Source of the DNA: Betaproteobacteria bacterium HGW-Betaproteobacteria-16
Lineage (GTDB): Bacteria; Pseudomonadota; Gammaproteobacteria; Burkholderiales; Burkholderiaceae_C
Assembly: GCA_002840835.1 (NCBI GenBank)
Contig: PHCQ01000025.1
Span: 1 to 64,000, forward strand
Direction: 5' to 3'
DNA: 64,000 nucleotides
Part shown: positions 7,628 through 15,388 of the stretch, in pieces
Numbering within the stretch: the stretch's first letter is position 1
How the letters are laid out: every line of letters starts with the position of its first letter
Made by a program: the position numbers and the translations under genes
Notes under the pieces: generated by a model
Database searches by the model: none
What the model was told of the DNA's origin: nothing
Seen by the model: the letters and a program-made list of their open reading frames with translations, nothing else

Positions 7628-8605
7628 ATGATGAAACGCCGCCAACTGCTTGCACAGAGCGCCCTGCTCGCCTCCAGCCTGGCACTGCCCGGACTGGGCC
7701 TGGCCCAGGGCAGCACCACCCGCATCATCGTGCCCTTCGCGGCCGGTGGCCCCATTGACGTGACGGCGCGGGTCCTTGCCGAGGCCGTCAAGGGATCGTT
7801 GGGTACCGTCATCGTGGACAACCGCGCTGGCGCTGGCGGGAACATCGGTGTGGGTGCTGCGGCCCGCTCGGCGCCCGACGGTCTGACGCTGGGCATCGCC
7901 ACCACCGCGTCGCACGGCATCAACCCCTGGCTGTTCAGCAAGCTCCCCTACGACCCGGTCAAGGACTTTGCACCCGTCACCCAGATGCTCCGCGTGCCCA
8001 ATGTGCTGGTGATCAACGCAGAAACGGCACAACGCCTGGGCATCAACAGCGTGGCCGACCTGATCCGCTATGGCAAGAGCAACCCGGGGAAGCTGAATTA
8101 CGGCTCCGGCGGCAACGGCAGCGCCGGTCACCTGGCGGGCGAGCTCTTCAAAAACCAGGCCGGCATTTTCGCGGTGCACATTCCCTACAACGGCGGCAAT
8201 CCGGCACAGGCCGCGCTGCTGGGCGGTCAGGTCGACTTCAACTTTGACAACCTCGCCACCGCAGCCGGCAACATCCGCGCCGGGCGACTCAAGGCGCTGG
8301 CGGTCACCACCGCGCAGCGCTCGGCTGTGATGCCCGACGTACCGACCGTTGCAGACACCTTGCCCGGCTTCGAGATCGACACCTGGTGGGGCTTGGTGGT
8401 GCCCAGCGGCGTGCCTGCGGACACCGTGGCCAAGCTCAACGCGGCTTTCACCGAAGCCTTGCGTTCGCCCGAAGTGAAAGCGCGCTTTGCGACACTGATG
8501 GCCGAACCCGCACCCAGCACGCCCGAAGCTTTCGGAGCCTTCATGAACAAGGAGCGCGCCAAGTACGAGCGCATGGTGAAGCTCAGCGGAGCGAAGGTGG
8601 ACTAA
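7628..8605 (+). CDS. Bug/TctC-family tripartite tricarboxylate transporter substrate-binding protein
   Basis: 325 residues. The N-terminus (MMKRRQLLAQSALLASS) has a twin-arginine-like start and a hydrophobic stretch ending ALPGLGLAQG, so it is exported to the periplasm. The mature part shows the Bug family signatures RIIVPFAAGGPIDVTAR, VDNRAGAGGNIG and YGSGGNGSAGHLAGE. A good ribosome site (GAGGAGA) precedes the ATG pair at 7628/7631. Bug proteins bind carboxylic or aromatic ligands for a TctAB permease, and many are orphans. No permease gene is near, so this is an orphan here and the ligand cannot be named. A family B repeat follows immediately after the TAA. Confidence 0.92.
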   Translation: MMKRRQLLAQSALLASSLALPGLGLAQGSTTRIIVPFAAGGPIDVTARVLAEAVKGSLGTVIVDNRAGAGGNIGVGAAARSAPDGLTLGIATTASHGINPWLFSKLPYDPVKDFAPVTQMLRVPNVLVINAETAQRLGINSVADLIRYGKSNPGKLNYGSGGNGSAGHLAGELFKNQAGIFAVHIPYNGGNPAQAALLGGQVDFNFDNLATAAGNIRAGRLKALAVTTAQRSAVMPDVPTVADTLPGFEIDTWWGLVVPSGVPADTVAKLNAAFTEALRSPEVKARFATLMAEPAPSTPEAFGAFMNKERAKYERMVKLSGAKVD

Positions 8606-8706
8606 CACCCCCGCCGCGCTGCGCGCGACCCCCTCAAGGGGGCGATACCAGTCGTCCGGCAAAGCCGGCCCGACGGTATCTCTGGATCAAGACACTTCGC
8701 GCCGGT
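8606..8706 (+). repeat. dispersed 3'-UTR repeat, family B, 3' of the Bug gene
   Basis: Starts at the base after the Bug stop codon with CACCCCCGCCGCGCTGCG, then ACCCCCTCAAGGGGGCGATACC, a CCGGCAAAGCCGG hairpin, and the same ATCAAGACACTTCGCGCCGG ending as family A. Most of it is palindromic. It reads in the sense direction of the gene it follows. Confidence 0.8.
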
Positions 8707-8747
8707 GAGCCCCATGCTCTCCCGGCCAGTGAGCTGCCTGCGGCGCT

Positions 8748-9350
8748 TCACTGATCCAACAGCAGCTTGACGTCGTTGGCCAGGGCTTGGGCGCCGCTGC
8801 CGTACCGGTTGTACAGCCGGATCCGGCCTTGCGGGTCGTACACGTAGCTGCCAGCCGAGTGGTCCATGGTGTAGCTGGTAGGCGTACTGCCCTCGACCTT
8901 TTTGTAGTAAATGCGAAACGACTTGGCCACGTCGGGCAGCGCTTCTGGTGCGGCGTACAAGGCAAGGAAAGTGGGATCGAAGCTTGCCATGTACTCTCGC
9001 ATGATCTCTGGCGTGTCTCGCTCGGGATCGACGCTCACGAACAGGCCCTGAAACCGGTCGCCATCGGCCCCCAGCAGGCGCTTGGCTTCGGCCATTTCAC
9101 TCATGGAGGTGGGGCACACGTCAGGACACTGGGTGAAGCCAAAAAAGACCACCACGACCTTGCCCTGAAAATCGGCCAGCGTGCGCGGCTGCCCATTGTG
9201 GTCGGTGAGCGAGAAACCGGTGGCGTAGTCGGCGCCCGTGATGTCGATGCCGGAGAACGCGGGCTTGCTGTCACAAGCCGCCAGGGTCAAGGAGAGTGCG
9301 CAGGCGCCTGCAAACAAGGTGCGGCGTCGGGTGAAATTGGGTATGCCCAT
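8748..9350 (-). CDS. SCO1/SenC copper chaperone lipoprotein (oxidase cluster copy)
   Basis: 200 residues. A lipobox (LTLAAC, C26) after a basic and hydrophobic N-terminus anchors it to the membrane facing the periplasm. The thioredoxin fold carries the copper-binding CPDVC motif (C75, C79) and the partner histidine H164 (TMDHSAGS), as in SCO proteins that metallate the CuA site of cytochrome oxidase subunit II. It is the last gene of the minus-strand oxidase assembly run, 54 bp after ctaB. A paralogue with the same motifs is at 56924-57583. Confidence 0.93.
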   Translation of the reverse strand: MGIPNFTRRRTLFAGACALSLTLAACDSKPAFSGIDITGADYATGFSLTDHNGQPRTLADFQGKVVVVFFGFTQCPDVCPTSMSEMAEAKRLLGADGDRFQGLFVSVDPERDTPEIMREYMASFDPTFLALYAAPEALPDVAKSFRIYYKKVEGSTPTSYTMDHSAGSYVYDPQGRIRLYNRYGSGAQALANDVKLLLDQ

Positions 9351-9404
9351 GGATGACTCAGCTCAGGTTTGCAGACAGCCCGCTTGCAGCGTGCTGGCGT
9401 GGCA

Positions 9405-10310
9405 TTACAGGTAGTGATCGATCAGCAGCGCGGCAAACAGCAGCGAGAGGTGGATCAGGGAAAAGCGGAAGGTCTTGCGCGCCAGGGCATCGGAATAGTC
9501 GCGCCACAGCGCAAAGGCGTAACCCGAAAACCCGATTCCCAGCACCACGGCAGAGACCAGATAGAACCAGCCACTCATGCGCATCATGAAAGGCATGAGA
9601 CAGGCGGCGAACAGCACGAAGGTGTAGAGCAGGATCTGCAAGCGGGTGAACTCCGAACCGTGCGTGACCGGCAGCATGGGCAGGCCCGACTTGCGGTAGT
9701 CCTCGACGCGGTACAGCGCCAGCGCCCAGAAGTGCGGCGGCGTCCACAGAAAGATGATCAGAAAGAGGATCAGCGATTCGGGTGAAACCACGCCCGTCAT
9801 GGCGACCCAGCCCAGCACTGGCGGCATGGCACCGGAGGCGCCGCCGATCACGATGTTCTGCGGCGTGAGCGGCTTGAGGATCACGGTGTAGATCACTGCA
9901 TAGCCCACAAAGGTGGCAAAGGTCAGCCACATGGTCAGCGGATTGACCCAGAAGTACAGCACAGCCGATCCCACTGCACAGAGCAACGCAGAAAAGCTGA
10001 GGGTTTGCAGGTTGGTCAGCTGGCCCTTGGCTGTGGGTCGCCAGGCCGTGCGCTTCATCTTCGCGTCGATGCGCTGCTCCACCACGCAGTTGAAGGCCGC
10101 TGCCGCCCCGGCAACCAGCCAGATACCGAAGCAGGCGATGGCTGCCAGCTGGACCTGGGCCCAGCTGGGTACGCCAGGCACGGCCAGGACCATGCCGATC
10201 AAGGCGCAGAAGACGATCAACTGGATCACGCGCGGTTTGGTCAGGGCATAGAACTGGCGCCACGTGGACGGCATTGCCCCAACGGCGGTGGAAGTAGGCG
10301 CGGCGCTCAT
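9405..10310 (-). CDS. ctaB: protoheme IX farnesyltransferase (heme O synthase)
   Basis: 301 residues of a UbiA-family prenyltransferase with about nine membrane segments. It adds the farnesyl group to heme B to make heme O, the precursor of heme A for the aa3 oxidase. The polyprenyl-diphosphate motif is visible in [15 protein letters not shown], and the second conserved loop in [19 protein letters not shown]. The start ATG at 10310 overlaps the stop of ctaA by 4 bp, indicating translational coupling; the longer upstream frame lies within ctaA and is a shadow. Confidence 0.95.
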   Translation of the reverse strand: MSAAPTSTAVGAMPSTWRQFYALTKPRVIQLIVFCALIGMVLAVPGVPSWAQVQLAAIACFGIWLVAGAAAAFNCVVEQRIDAKMKRTAWRPTAKGQLTNLQTLSFSALLCAVGSAVLYFWVNPLTMWLTFATFVGYAVIYTVILKPLTPQNIVIGGASGAMPPVLGWVAMTGVVSPESLILFLIIFLWTPPHFWALALYRVEDYRKSGLPMLPVTHGSEFTRLQILLYTFVLFAACLMPFMMRMSGWFYLVSAVVLGIGFSGYAFALWRDYSDALARKTFRFSLIHLSLLFAALLIDHYL

Positions 10311-11461
10311 CGGGACAACTTGGAAATATTGAATTGCGACATATGGAATTTGTCGTTGACCGAATGGCTGCCGGACAGCGCCCCCATGAGCACGATGACC
10401 ATCGCGGCCGCGCCACCCGTGTGGGCCACGGCAGCCACCAGCGGCCACTCCAGCACCACGTTGCTCAGGCCGCTGGCCAACTGCCACAGCGCGATCAGCA
10501 GCAGTGAGCTTGCCGTGCCCCGCATGCCGGGTACCGACCACAGACGCCGGGCCATCCAGAACAAGGCCAGCAACACCGCGTATGCAGCGAGCCGATGCAC
10601 ATAGTGAATGGCGGTGAGTGCCGGGAAGGCGATGGCGTCACCCGAGCGGTTCAGTCCCAGCTCACGCCACAGGGTGAAGCCTTCTCTGAAATGCATCACC
10701 GGCCACCAACTGCCCTGACAGGTGGGGAAATCGCGGCAAGCCAGCACCGCGTAGTTGGTGCTCACCCAGCCACCCAGCGCGATCTGCAGCCACACCAGCG
10801 CAAACACCAGCCAAAGCCAGAAACGCAGATTGCCCCCCAGCGGCACCGACATGGGTCCCCGGGGCTGGGCCAGCGTGTAGGCCACCGCCTGCGCCCGCAG
10901 CAGCGCCAGCAGCATCATGCCGCCCAGGAGGTGGAGGGTCACGATCGCAGGAAACAGCTTCATGGTCACGGTCAATGCCCCAAAAGCCCCTTGCACGCAC
11001 ACCCACACAAAGGTCAGAAACGGCCACCAGAACGACACCGTGACGTGCCGCCGCTCCACCCAGGTCACTGCCATGAGCACCATGATCAGCACGCCCACCG
11101 CGGTGGCCAGGTAGCGATGGATCATTTCGATCCAGGCCTTGGAGAAAGTCACCGGCCCGGTGGGCATGGCTTCCTGGGCAGCGGCAATGGACGCACTCGC
11201 GCCGACCGGGCTCACGCTACCATAACAACCCGGCCAGTCGGGGCATCCCAGACCCGAATCGGTGAGCCGTGTGAACGCACCGAACAGCACCAGGTCGAAG
11301 GTCAGAAACAAGGTGGCCAGGGTGAGCATCCGCAGACGGTGCGCGGGTGTGGCATGCCGACTGCGCAACCAAACCCAGGCCAGCGGCCCAACCGCAATCA
11401 CCACGCCCAGCAGCATGATCCGGGCAACGGGCGCGAGGTCGTAAAGGGATTGGGTGTCCAT
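10307..11461 (-). CDS. ctaA: heme A synthase, COX15/CtaA type
   Basis: 384 residues with about eight transmembrane segments. It converts heme O to heme A, acting after CtaB. Family features visible are [14 protein letters not shown] near the first helix, EMIHRYLA with a heme-ligand His, VTLHLLGGM, the mid-protein [13 protein letters not shown] and HYVHRLAAY. The start is the ATG at 11461 (MDTQSLYDL); the frame upstream runs through a repeat and is not coding. It overlaps ctaB by 4 bp at its 3' end. Confidence 0.95.
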   Translation of the reverse strand: MDTQSLYDLAPVARIMLLGVVIAVGPLAWVWLRSRHATPAHRLRMLTLATLFLTFDLVLFGAFTRLTDSGLGCPDWPGCYGSVSPVGASASIAAAQEAMPTGPVTFSKAWIEMIHRYLATAVGVLIMVLMAVTWVERRHVTVSFWWPFLTFVWVCVQGAFGALTVTMKLFPAIVTLHLLGGMMLLALLRAQAVAYTLAQPRGPMSVPLGGNLRFWLWLVFALVWLQIALGGWVSTNYAVLACRDFPTCQGSWWPVMHFREGFTLWRELGLNRSGDAIAFPALTAIHYVHRLAAYAVLLALFWMARRLWSVPGMRGTASSLLLIALWQLASGLSNVVLEWPLVAAVAHTGGAAAMVIVLMGALSGSHSVNDKFHMSQFNISKLSR

Positions 11462-11540
11462 GTCAGCGTTTCGGAACTCGGCGCCACGCGCAGCAAGTTG
11501 CGCCGGCACTCCTACCATTGGCAACGTAGGTGGGCAATGC

Positions 11541-11657
11541 CACCGGCGCGAAGTGCCCCGGTCCAGAGATACCGTGGAACCGGCTTCTCCGGGCCACTGG
11601 TATCGCCCTCTTGAGGGGGGATGCGGCTTCGCGCAGCGAGCAAGCAACGGGGGTGGA
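11541..11657 (-). repeat. dispersed 3'-UTR repeat, family B, 3' of the SCO-like membrane protein gene
   Basis: On the minus strand this starts about 2 nt after the stop codon of the gene at 11660-12331 (CCACCCCCGTTGC), continues with CCCCCCTCAAGAGGGCGATAC, and ends CACTTCGCGCCGGTGG. It therefore sits inside the oxidase operon, between that gene and ctaA, and leaves about 80 bp before the ctaA start. It has the sense orientation relative to the upstream gene. Confidence 0.8.
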
Positions 11658-11659
11658 CC

Positions 11660-12331
11660 TCATCTTCCGGCCTTGTCCCAAAACGCCGATGCCCGCAACA
11701 AGCGGTCCAGATCCCGCTTGGCCTGCTTGGGGTCCACTTCGGCAGGGAAGCGCATCATCCAGTTGCCCAGAGGGTCGACCACGTAGAGGTGGTCCTCGAT
11801 GCGCCGACCTTCCGCCGGTACCAGCCAGGCGGCCAGGGCATCGGCATCCACCAGCAACACCTCGGCCGCCGCAGTGGCCGTGCGCAGCGGTTCGGCGATC
11901 TCGGCCGATCCGGTGCGCAGCCAGACCCAGTCCAGCCGGTCCTTCTCGCGCCCCAGTGTTTCCCGGAGCTGGCGCTGCAGGTACAGATGCGTCTGACAGC
12001 CTTCGTTGCACGCGCTGTCGGCCACGCTGATGAGCAGCCACTGATCCTTCAGAGCGGTCAATGGCACCGGTTCTCCCTTCGCATTGACCCCCATCAGAGC
12101 CGGTATCGGGCGCTGCGGATCGATCAGTTCACCATAGTTGCGCCGACCGTCGGGCCGGATCACGTAGTAGGTGAAGTACGAAGCGATCACCGGAGCCGCA
12201 CAGACCAGGAACAACAGCAACATCTTCCAGCGCCCGCTTCGTGTGCTGGCTGCTTCGCTTGTGCTGGCGGCATCCAGCCTCGGCATGCTGTGCACGGTCA
12301 AAGTCAAGGGTTCGTCAGGTGTCTGAGACAT
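11660..12331 (-). CDS. SCO-like membrane protein of the cytochrome oxidase cluster
   Basis: 223 residues starting at the ATG at 12331 (MSQTPDEPLTL). One hydrophobic segment (about residues 34-51, MLLLFLVCAAPVIASYFTYY) precedes a periplasmic domain with a thioredoxin-like outline (WLLISVADSACNEGCQTHLY, VDPLGNWMMRF). The CNEGC pair sits where SCO proteins carry CxxxC, so copper or redox work in oxidase assembly is plausible, though unproven. It overlaps the SURF1 gene by 17 bp. Genes of this type occupy the same place in other betaproteobacterial cox clusters. Confidence 0.82.
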   Translation of the reverse strand: MSQTPDEPLTLTVHSMPRLDAASTSEAASTRSGRWKMLLLFLVCAAPVIASYFTYYVIRPDGRRNYGELIDPQRPIPALMGVNAKGEPVPLTALKDQWLLISVADSACNEGCQTHLYLQRQLRETLGREKDRLDWVWLRTGSAEIAEPLRTATAAAEVLLVDADALAAWLVPAEGRRIEDHLYVVDPLGNWMMRFPAEVDPKQAKRDLDRLLRASAFWDKAGR

Positions 12332-13046
12332 GGAGACTGCGCTTTCGGCGGGGGGAAATGAACTGGAACCAGACGTACAGGAAACCTGCGAGAGCGCACA
12401 AACCAAACCACTGGAACGCGTACCCGTGGTGCTTTTGCACGCCGGCGGCAACAACGGGCCACTCCCGTCGCAAACCATCGTCGGCCTCTCCTGCCTGGAC
12501 AACCGACAGGGCCAGCAAGGGCACACCCCATTCCTGGGTAAGCGCCTCAAGGTCGACATTTTGCCGGATCAGACCGGTGCCCGCCTGCCCGAGTTCGTAT
12601 AGCTTGCCCGGCGGCGGGGCCAAGCGACCTTCCACGCCAACCGCACCCCCGGGGGTCACAACCTCGGGCACACGGGTGCGATCCTCGAAGTCTCTGGGCG
12701 CCCAGCCCCGCTGTACCAGCACCGCCTGCGCGCTGCCTGCCAGGCGAAGTGGCGTGATCACGTAGAAGCCCGGGCGTCCTTCCATCTGGCGGTTGTCCAG
12801 AAAAAGAGTGGCATTGGGCACCCATTCACCAGAGAGTCGCACCGCACGGTGCAAGCCGGCGTCTGGATCGGCCATCTTCAGCACATCGGCTTCGTTCCAG
12901 GCGGGCAGCGTGGCACGCTCGTCGATGCTGGCCTGAAGGTCCCGCTTCTGGGCCGCACGGTCGAGCTGCCAGAGACCGAGAGCAGCGGTTGCGGCCATGG
13001 TCACCGATGTGGCCATGGTCACCAGCCAGAATCGACTTCCATTCAC
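12315..13046 (-). CDS. SURF1-family cytochrome oxidase assembly protein
   Basis: 243 residues with the SURF1 layout: a transmembrane helix at each end (about residues 8-25 and 212-231) and a periplasmic loop between. Conserved landmarks are LGLWQLDRAAQKRDL, LDNRQMEGRPGFYVITPL, VQRGWAPRD and the C-terminal HHGYAFQWFGLCALA. SURF1 helps place heme A in subunit I. It lies upstream of, and overlaps, the SCO-like gene, and is divergent from the DUF2909 gene with 45 bp between the start codons. Confidence 0.93.
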   Translation of the reverse strand: MNGSRFWLVTMATSVTMAATAALGLWQLDRAAQKRDLQASIDERATLPAWNEADVLKMADPDAGLHRAVRLSGEWVPNATLFLDNRQMEGRPGFYVITPLRLAGSAQAVLVQRGWAPRDFEDRTRVPEVVTPGGAVGVEGRLAPPPGKLYELGQAGTGLIRQNVDLEALTQEWGVPLLALSVVQAGEADDGLRREWPVVAAGVQKHHGYAFQWFGLCALAGFLYVWFQFISPRRKRSLHVSDT

Positions 13047-13091
13047 AGGTCGCCCTCACGCCTTGATGGCCAAACATCGATAATCGCATGC

Positions 13092-13337
13092 ATGAAGTAT
13101 CTGGTCCTTGCAGGTTTTGTGGCGATCATCGGCAGCCTCGCCGTGGCGTTGGTGTTCATGTTGCGCGGCGACCGGGGAGCCGGGGAAGATGCCACCAACC
13201 CGGATGCGCCCCGGAACAACCACATGGCACGTGCGCTGGCGTTCCGGGTCGGCTTCTCCATCTTGTTGTTTGTGGTGGTGTTGATCAGCTACTGGATGGG
13301 CTGGATCCAGCCCACCGGACTGCCACTGAAAGGCTGA
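13092..13337 (+). CDS. DUF2909 twin-transmembrane protein
   Basis: 81 residues starting at the ATG at 13092 (MKYLVLAGFVAIIGSLAVAL). Two hydrophobic helices (about residues 4-23 and 53-69) flank a short polar loop (RGDRGAGEDATNPDAPRNN). The twin-helix form with MARALAFRVGFSILLF is the DUF2909 pattern found beside cox genes in betaproteobacteria. It is the only plus-strand gene in the oxidase block and faces coxC across a bidirectional terminator. Function unknown; a role in oxidase assembly is a guess from position. Confidence 0.87.
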   Translation: MKYLVLAGFVAIIGSLAVALVFMLRGDRGAGEDATNPDAPRNNHMARALAFRVGFSILLFVVVLISYWMGWIQPTGLPLKG

Positions 13338-13374
13338 AGCCGGTCAAGCCCGAGACCCGTTGAAATACGCCCAA

Positions 13375-13405
13375 GAAAAAAAAGCGCCAGCAGGCGCTTT
13401 TTTTC
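13375..13405. terminator. bidirectional rho-independent terminator between DUF2909 and coxC
   Basis: Stem GCGCC-AGCA-GGCGC, extended by a run of A on the left and a run of T on the right, giving a U-tract on either strand. It lies between the convergent DUF2909 gene (ends 13337) and coxC (ends 13447). Confidence 0.9.
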
Positions 13406-13446
13406 TTGAGGCACGATGCAGGCGATCCGCCTGCCCGGCGGCCACA

Positions 13447-14328
13447 TCACATCCAGTACACAAGGATGTACAGACCGAGCCAGACCACGTCCACGAAGTG
13501 CCAGTACCAGGCAGCACCCTCGAAGCCAAAGTGGCTCTTGGCGGTGAAGTGCCCCTTCTGCAGGCGCAGGGTGATGAACAGCAGCATCAACATGCCCACA
13601 AACACGTGGAACCCGTGAAAACCGGTCAGCATGAAGAAGGTCGAGCCAAAGATGCCGGAAGACAGCTTGAGGTTCAGATCCGAATACGCGTGGTAGTACT
13701 CATAACCCTGCACACACAGGAAGATCACGCCGAGCAGCACGGTCATCCACATGAATGCAATGGTCTTGCCCCGGTTGCCCACTTGCAGGGCATGGTGGGC
13801 AATGGTCAGCGTCACACCTGAAGTCAGCAGCAGCGCGGTGTTGATGGTGGGCAACCAGAATGGGCCCATGGTCTGGAACGGCTCGACGATGCCCGCAGGC
13901 GAAGCGGTGGCGCCAACCTGTGCACTGGGCCAGATGGCAGAAAAGTCAGGCCAGATGATCGAGTTCTCGAAATCGCCCAGACTTGGAACCGACTGCACCC
14001 GGGCCCACCACAGGGCGGTGAAGAACGCGCCGAAGAACATCACCTCCGAGAAGATGAACCAGCTCATGCTCCAGCGGTAGGACAGGTCGATCTTGTGACC
14101 GTACATGCCACCTTCGCTCTCACTGACCGCATCGCGGAACCACTGGAACAGCACGACCAGCCAGAAGGCCAGGCCAAATGCCAGCGAATAGGCGCCCCAG
14201 CCCGCGCCATTGACCCACTGACCCGCGCCAAGGATGACGAAAAACAGACCGATAGCGGCCATCACGGGATGACGTGAGGGGCCGGGGACGTAATAGTAGG
14301 GCGTCGTACCGTGGGATGCTGCTGACAT
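13447..14328 (-). CDS. coxC: cytochrome c oxidase subunit III
   Basis: 293 residues with seven hydrophobic helices. Subunit III is part of the aa3-type oxidase in the inner membrane and stabilises proton pumping. Diagnostic stretches are WFIFSEVMFFGAFFTALWW, GFHGFHVFVGMLML and the C-terminal GAAWYWHFVDVVWLGLYILVY. The start at 14328 (MSAASHGTTPYYYVPGPSRHP) has an AGGAGTGA ribosome site 4-11 nt upstream. It is 59 bp downstream of the DUF2970 gene. Confidence 0.96.
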   Translation of the reverse strand: MSAASHGTTPYYYVPGPSRHPVMAAIGLFFVILGAGQWVNGAGWGAYSLAFGLAFWLVVLFQWFRDAVSESEGGMYGHKIDLSYRWSMSWFIFSEVMFFGAFFTALWWARVQSVPSLGDFENSIIWPDFSAIWPSAQVGATASPAGIVEPFQTMGPFWLPTINTALLLTSGVTLTIAHHALQVGNRGKTIAFMWMTVLLGVIFLCVQGYEYYHAYSDLNLKLSSGIFGSTFFMLTGFHGFHVFVGMLMLLFITLRLQKGHFTAKSHFGFEGAAWYWHFVDVVWLGLYILVYWM

Positions 14329-14387
14329 GCTCACTCCTAAATGCAAAGCGCTTGTTTGAATGTCTGAAAATGAAAACGATGGCCGGA

Positions 14388-14609
14388 TCAACCGGCCGAA
14401 CCTGAGGCCACAACCCAGTTCACGAGAAAGATGAGGCCCAGCACAAACAGGAACGCCATCAACACACCCACGGCAATGATGTGCAGCGGGTTGAGCTTGG
14501 CGATGTCGTCCTGGTAGTCAGCATTGCGCCGCACGCCCAGAAAGCCCCACAACACCGCCTTGACGGTCCCCGTCCAGGAGCCCTTGCGCTTGTGAATGGG
14601 CTGGTTCAT
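14388..14609 (-). CDS. DUF2970 small membrane protein
   Basis: 73 residues starting at the ATG at 14609 (MNQPIHKRKGSW). A charged N-terminus (VLWGFLGVRRNADYQDD) is followed by one transmembrane helix (about residues 47-67). This is the DUF2970 pattern found between ctaG and coxC in betaproteobacteria. Its ATG overlaps the ctaG stop by 4 bp, so translation is probably coupled. Likely an oxidase accessory protein; no biochemical role is known to me. Confidence 0.88.
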   Translation of the reverse strand: MNQPIHKRKGSWTGTVKAVLWGFLGVRRNADYQDDIAKLNPLHIIAVGVLMAFLFVLGLIFLVNWVVASGSAG

Positions 14610-15214
14610 ACGGAACCTGCCGCTTTCACTGCCACACCGTCGGCCACCGGCACATCCACCGGCGCCGCGGGCACCTTGCCTCCGACTTCGAAGAAGGTGT
14701 AGGAGAGCGTGATCGTGGTGACGTCTTTGGGCAGTCGCGGATCGATCACGAAAGCCACGGGCCAGGCCTTCTTTTCGCCAGCTTCCAGGGTGTACTGGGT
14801 GAAGCAGAAGCACTCCAGCTTGTTGAAGTGGCTGGCCGACTGCCGGGGCGCATAGCTGGGAATGGCCTGCGCCGCCATGGTGCGGTTCTGGACGTTTTGA
14901 AACTCGTACATCACCGTGGTGAGTTCGCCAGGGTGCACCTGCAGCGAACGCACTTCAGGCTTGAAATGCCAGGGGCCGCGCACATTGACATCGAATTCGA
15001 CCGTGATGGTGCGCGACTCATCGACCTGCGTGTTCGCCGGCAGCGAAGGACGGACACCTGGCACCTCGCGTTCGGACAGTGCGAGGATGTTGATGCCAGT
15101 GACCTCGCAAATGGCACGGTAGATCGGTACCAGCGCGTAGCCGAAGGCAAACATACCCAGCGCGATCACGCCGAGCTTGCCCACCATCTTGAAATTTTCG
15201 CGCTTCAGTCCCAT
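14606..15214 (-). CDS. ctaG: cytochrome c oxidase assembly protein CtaG/Cox11
   Basis: 202 residues: an N-terminal membrane anchor (about residues 12-32) and a periplasmic immunoglobulin-like domain. The copper-binding CFCF motif is present (C135 and C137, in KLECFCFTQ). Cox11/CtaG delivers copper to the CuB site of subunit I. It lies between the small assembly protein gene and the DUF2970 gene in the oxidase operon. Confidence 0.95.
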   Translation of the reverse strand: MGLKRENFKMVGKLGVIALGMFAFGYALVPIYRAICEVTGINILALSEREVPGVRPSLPANTQVDESRTITVEFDVNVRGPWHFKPEVRSLQVHPGELTTVMYEFQNVQNRTMAAQAIPSYAPRQSASHFNKLECFCFTQYTLEAGEKKAWPVAFVIDPRLPKDVTTITLSYTFFEVGGKVPAAPVDVPVADGVAVKAAGSV

Positions 15215-15248
15215 GCGTTGTGCTCAGTAACGATTGTGTCCAGGGGTC

Positions 15249-15362
15249 TCAGCCACCGAGGTACATCATCTTGCCCATGAATCCCAGAAAGAACACCAGT
15301 GCCACAGACGCCAGGATCAGCCCCAGGCGCAGGTTGTTCTTCTTTTGTTCGGGCGATTTCAT
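15249..15362 (-). CDS. cytochrome oxidase small assembly protein (37 aa)
   Basis: 37 residues (MKSPEQKKNNLRLGLILAS and onward), a basic N-terminus plus one transmembrane helix. The start at 15362 has a GGAG ribosome site about 10 nt upstream. An in-frame ATG at 15389 overlaps the coxA stop in a TGATG and would give a 46-residue product. Short proteins of this form are annotated between coxA and ctaG in many betaproteobacteria. It is probably translated with coxA and needed for oxidase assembly, which is inferred from position. Confidence 0.82.
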   Translation of the reverse strand: MKSPEQKKNNLRLGLILASVALVFFLGFMGKMMYLGG

Positions 15363-15388
15363 TGCTGTGGCTCCGGTCAATGCGGCCA

